Shown here: positions 62,801 through 64,000 of the stretch, one piece after another
How positions within the stretch are numbered: position 1 is the first letter of the stretch
Layout: each line of letters begins with the position of its first letter
Assembly (NCBI RefSeq): GCF_015706575.1
Contig: NW_024037076.1
Span: 8,156,777-8,220,776 of the forward strand
Source: Patiria miniata
Taxonomy: Eukaryota > Echinodermata > Asteroidea > Valvatida > Asterinidae
Reading direction: 5' to 3'
Length of the DNA: 64,000 nt
Made by a program: the position numbers and the translations under genes
Notes under the pieces: model-generated
Database searches by the model: none
The model's input: only the letters and a program-made list of their open reading frames with translations
What the model was told of the DNA's origin: nothing

Positions 62801-63263
62801 TTCAAACTGACACAAGAAGGGAAAGGTTTTCGCTTGTTCGGCATTTGTACATCTTGTGCCCTGTGTCCAAGTTGTCTCCGTTGACTGACTGGCTATGGAG
62901 TTTGATTTTAGTGCATTGTATGCACTTTTAACACTGTTAGTGTTTTAGCGTATTAGTTGCTTTGCTGCAACCACCTCTTGACTTCCCAGTAACCTCTTTA
63001 GAGTGAAAATATTTCTCACGGAATTCTTGAAATTTCTCAGGGAAATATCAGGGAAAAACCTTTTGTTTTCACAAGCCTTTGAAACTCAGACTGCGGATTT
63101 GCAGGACTCTGGATACCATCTTTTTTTCCTGTTCCAGGTGAGCCGAGTAATGGTATGTGGAACTCGCCCCTTGGCCAGCATTGCTGTACCTTCATCAGTC
63201 TGTACGGTACCTGGGCAGACCGTGAATGCGAGCGGGCATTGGGCTACAGCTGTAAAAGAAACG
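47785..63263 (+). CDS. Gene B: multi-CTLD receptor-like protein, paralogue of gene A (19 exons, 3' end outside window)
   Basis: Spliced gene with 19 exons and consistent phases, about 732 codons: signal peptide, then CTLD1 (to about residue 166), CTLD2 (to 305), CTLD3 (to 439), linker, CTLD4 (to 579), linker and CTLD5 (to 732). Exon number, order and phase equal exons 1-19 of gene A; CTLD5 exons are 174, 117 and 126 nt in both. Only CTLD2 carries EPN and it lacks WND, so most domains probably do not bind sugar in the usual way. As in gene A, no R-type or FNII domain precedes CTLD1. A PAN exon may follow beyond the right edge, by analogy with gene A; this cannot be seen. Role in recognition or uptake is inferred from the family. 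Confidence 0.88.
48638..49060 (+). repeat. ~440 bp direct repeat, copy 2
   Basis: Second copy, in gene B intron 1. The block just before it (48535-48620) recurs after the MITE at 49445-49540 (AACTCAGCAGTA, GAGTATTAAATT), so this area has been duplicated more than once. Confidence 0.75.
49071..49440. mobile_element. Foldback MITE family 2, second copy
   Basis: About 370 bp with inverted ends AG(A/G)CC-A(n) and GTCTCTGGTCAG. Lies in gene B intron 1 beside the ~440 bp duplicated segment. Confidence 0.6.
49896..50093. mobile_element. MITE family 3, copy 2
   Basis: About 198 bp, same direction and same inner sequence (AACCAATGAGAGCTGTTGCG) as 17867-18073, with fuller inverted ends around TGGTGTAAATCGAGGA. 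Confidence 0.8.
50451..50647. mobile_element. MITE with 25 bp inverted ends
   Basis: 197 bp bounded by TTTTATACAACGCCTGAATA and its exact complement. The right end contains TATAAAA, which could be mistaken for a promoter. Confidence 0.75.
52187..52347 (+). CDS. Gene B exon 2: CTLD1, first part
   Basis: Phase 1 in, phase 0 out. Encodes SCGVGWIQYGGLCYQI, SWSNARLDC and GGDLVVIPD. Acceptor TCCAG; a second AG 13 nt further on would give a different phase. Confidence 0.86.
52711..52829 (+). CDS. Gene B exon 3: CTLD1, core
   Basis: Phase 0 in, phase 2 out. Encodes RHWIGLHSRS and FVWVDES. GTAAGT donor. Confidence 0.88.
53293..53422. mobile_element. MITE with CACTGCAAAAA ends
   Basis: 130 bp foldback bounded by CACTGCAAAAACTG and CAGTTTTTGCAGTG, with an inner pair around GTATCTATATAGGAC. 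CACTGCAAAAA ends are common in animal MITEs. Confidence 0.75.
53472..53605 (+). CDS. Gene B exon 4: CTLD1, end
   Basis: Phase 2 in, phase 1 out. Encodes NWAPGRPAP, VDCVAL, WYDYGC and SYICQ. The EPN position reads RPA and WND is lost. Confidence 0.88.
54079..54299 (+). CDS. Gene B exon 5: CTLD2, first part and core
   Basis: 221 nt, phase 1 in, phase 0 out, the same length as gene A exon 5. Encodes KCDVGNGW, KCYKRL, WQDAESLC, GGHLASATSQ and DVWIGLTDV. Confidence 0.9.
54827..54915 (+). CDS. Gene B exon 6: CTLD2, EPN region
   Basis: 89 nt, phase 0 in, phase 2 out. Encodes YTWSDGST and NWDDNEPNN. EPN is intact here but not in the gene A counterpart. Confidence 0.88.
55107..55213 (+). CDS. Gene B exon 7: CTLD2, end
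   Basis: 107 nt, phase 2 in, phase 1 out. Encodes GGDCGSVM, LWRIQRC and YPLCAV. WND is replaced by WRI. Confidence 0.87.
55723..55852 (+). CDS. Gene B exon 8: CTLD3, first part
   Basis: Phase 1 in, phase 2 out. Encodes TCAPGWHAVNGHCYQV, TWTDAKHYC and GYLVTIQ. Confidence 0.88.
56170..56520 (-). mobile_element. LINE 3' fragment (end of reverse-transcriptase ORF)
   Basis: Minus-strand translation gives KWRWTGHLARRNNNRWTKK and KRWRDDLTTFMGT, the well-known C-terminal block of RTE/Jockey-type LINE proteins (KLKWAGHIAR...RWTKK...RPPTRWxDDI). A one-base frameshift separates the two halves, and only the end is present. It lies in the intron between gene B exons 8 and 9 in the opposite direction. 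Confidence 0.7.
56686..56768 (+). CDS. Gene B exon 9: CTLD3, second part
   Basis: 83 nt, phase 2 in, phase 1 out, the same length as gene A exon 9. Encodes FETDLIQSFL and LFIGIS. The acceptor is TTTTTTAAG, so the pyrimidine tract is good but the last triplet is AAG. Confidence 0.82.
57086..57202 (+). CDS. Gene B exon 10: CTLD3, third part
   Basis: 117 nt, phase 1 in and out. Encodes GVFEWVNDG, YQNWAPSQPIN and TDCGYIY. The site reads QPI. Confidence 0.88.
57814..57885 (+). CDS. Gene B exon 11: CTLD3, end
   Basis: 72 nt, phase 1 in and out. Encodes AQWLAGDC and GAYICE. Same length as in gene A. Confidence 0.85.
58024..58056 (+). CDS. Gene B exon 12: linker CTLD3-CTLD4
   Basis: 33 nt, phase 1 in and out, encoding GVPVKPVPPEM; same length and start (GVP) as gene A exon 12. 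Confidence 0.8.
58239..58397 (+). CDS. Gene B exon 13: CTLD4, first part
   Basis: 159 nt, phase 1 in and out. Encodes KCEPGWALHGNFCYEF, TWNDANIAC, SQLASIHSDREQ and SFFS. Confidence 0.9.
58490..58990. repeat. Dispersed repeat, copy 2
   Basis: Inverted partner of 42300-42645; its left part (GGATTCTAGATG, ATCTGAGGCA) also matches 44140-44200. Fills most of the intron between gene B exons 13 and 14. Confidence 0.6.
59243..59331 (+). CDS. Gene B exon 14: CTLD4, core
   Basis: 89 nt, phase 1 in, phase 0 out, same as gene A. Encodes SSVWIGLNDR and FTWTDGTP. Confidence 0.9.
59718..59856 (+). CDS. Gene B exon 15: CTLD4, end
   Basis: 139 nt, phase 0 in, phase 1 out. Encodes YQNWMSGTG, RDCVTVL, MWTPAVC and RYVCKK. 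No EPN or WND. Confidence 0.88.
60060..60101 (+). CDS. Gene B exon 16: linker CTLD4-CTLD5
   Basis: 42 nt, phase 1 in and out, encoding DDGTVHTPAPPPT. Clean splice sites. Confidence 0.8.
60290..60860. mobile_element. Foldback MITE family 1, copy 4, carrying a nested element
   Basis: 571 bp, TA-flanked, ends CAGGGTGAGT and ACTCACCCTG. A second foldback element (60319-60685) interrupts its left arm. Confidence 0.75.
60319..60685. mobile_element. Foldback MITE family 2, nested in a family 1 copy
   Basis: 367 bp with inverted ends AGGCC-A(n)-GTCTCCGGTTTCTG. The insertion is younger than its host copy. The ends are like those of the element at 49071-49440. Confidence 0.7.
61065..61238 (+). CDS. 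Gene B exon 17: CTLD5, first part
   Basis: 174 nt, phase 1 in and out. Encodes RCGWGWEYD, TCYTFRP, ENWQDALYQC and GGDLISITG, close to gene A exon 17. Confidence 0.9.
61825..61941 (+). CDS. Gene B exon 18: CTLD5, core
   Basis: 117 nt, phase 1 in and out. Encodes YTWMGCNDLG, WEWSDTSPF and VNWDS. Same length as gene A exon 18. Confidence 0.9.
61990..62345. repeat. Dispersed repeat, copy 2
   Basis: Inverted, shorter copy of the repeat at 37040-37690; lies in the intron between gene B exons 18 and 19. Confidence 0.55.
63138..63263 (+). CDS. Gene B exon 19: CTLD5, end (last exon in window)
   Basis: 126 nt, phase 1 in and out. Encodes GEPSNGMW, QHCCTFI, TWADREC and YSCKR. It keeps the HCC doublet of gene A CTLD5, but EPS and WAD replace QPN and WND. 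Confidence 0.88.
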
Positions 63264-63849
63264 GTAAGAAAAACACCCTTTGTTCGCACATTGGGACGAG
63301 GGGACGTTGCCCCAAGGGCTTGAATCTAGGGGGTTTGGATGAGGGTATGTATCCCCCCTTTTGACCGGGGGGATGGGCTATTGAATCATCTCCCCTACAC
63401 TTTTTCGTGATGAGAAAAAAAATGCTGATACCGAGGTATTTTTTGAACATCCCAACAACAAAAAAGTGTTCAATAGCACTGAAAAGTGAAGAAACAAAGT
63501 ACAATAGCTTTTAAAATGCGCCGTTTTGATGTAAGCAGGAGTATACATATTGATATACATCTATATATCCTGAAGAGCGCCCCCTAGTGTAATGTGGTGT
63601 CCGCCCCCCCCCCCCCCGCACCTCCCCCTTTTCGAATTTCCACGGCAATTTTTGGATTTGGTCCCCCCACTCGCTGGCTCAGATTTACGCCACTGGTCGC
63701 CCCTCACTCCGCCCCATAATAAAGATACCACACATGTAAAAGCATGTAAAAGCATTATGTCACCACGTCTCAGGGAAATTGAGATTTACTTTTTTTTACA
63801 AGAAGTATATGCCTTCACATCAGGCTTAAAATCAAAATAATCAAATGGA
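63264..63849 (+). other. Intron after gene B exon 19
   Basis: Contains C-rich repeat debris at about 63580-63700 ending in TTACGCCACTGG, like the CAGTGGCGTA-type ends seen elsewhere. No PAN exon is seen before the window ends. Confidence 0.45.
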
Positions 63850-64000
63850 GTGCATGTTTGAACCTACGACCATCCGAACACCATCTCAGAACCTGAGCTA
63901 TCCAGCCCTATCCTCCAAATTGTCAAACTTTTATAGGGGAGTGTGGCCTTGTGGCTATCCGGCTTATAATGACTCATGATCAAAAGATCAGGGGTTCGAA
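63850..64000. mobile_element. tRNA-like sequences at the right edge
   Basis: Two tRNA-like stretches: one on the minus strand at about 63852-63912 (ATAGCTCAGG and GTAGGTTCAAAC) and one on the plus strand from 63941, cut by the window end at GGGGTTCGAA. Probably SINE heads; the second cannot be judged without the missing 3' part. Confidence 0.4.

Noticed and set aside
1-64000. CRISPR array, operon or bacterial system
   Set aside because: Spliced genes, SINEs and MITEs show animal DNA; no regularly spaced repeats with unique spacers were seen.

Overview
This is intron-rich metazoan DNA: AT-rich, with short spliced exons, tRNA-derived SINEs, LINE debris and many foldback (MITE-like) repeats. 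The protein content suggests an invertebrate deuterostome such as an echinoderm, hemichordate or cephalochordate. That is an inference from large multi-C-type-lectin (CTLD) genes plus the repeat style; nothing in the window names a species.

Two large genes lie head to head. Gene A is on the minus strand. It starts with a signal-peptide exon at 45543 and runs to the left edge of the window, where it is cut off. I could assemble 43 exons with unbroken reading frame and matching intron phases: about 1943 codons, a signal peptide, thirteen CTLDs joined by Pro/Thr-rich linkers, and one PAN/Apple domain between CTLD5 and CTLD6. Gene B is on the plus strand. It starts with a signal-peptide exon at 47785 and runs off the right edge. 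It has 19 exons, about 732 codons, and five CTLDs in the window. Exon by exon, gene B matches the first 19 exons of gene A in number, order, phase and often exact length (for example 174-117-126 nt for CTLD5 in both), so the pair is an old inverted duplication sharing a 2.2 kb intergenic region.

Both proteins look like secreted or cell-surface multi-CTLD receptors of the mannose-receptor type, but neither has an R-type lectin or fibronectin type II domain before CTLD1. In gene A only CTLD1, 6 and 8 keep the EPN plus WND calcium/mannose-type motifs; CTLD5 has QPN plus WND, and CTLD7 and 9 have QPD (galactose-type). The remaining domains lack the canonical site. The C-termini, and so any transmembrane segment, lie outside the window.

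Layout: 1-45.5 kb gene A; 45.5-47.8 kb shared 5' region with a G32 tract and one copy of a ~440 bp repeat; 47.8-64 kb gene B. Introns hold a ~500 bp TA-flanked foldback family (four copies, one carrying another element), several other MITE families, SINEs near 4.5, 10.7, 11.1, 11.4 and 43.4 kb, a LINE 3' fragment near 56.3 kb, a 67 bp near-perfect palindrome at 44.8 kb and short TTAGGG arrays at 30.3 kb.
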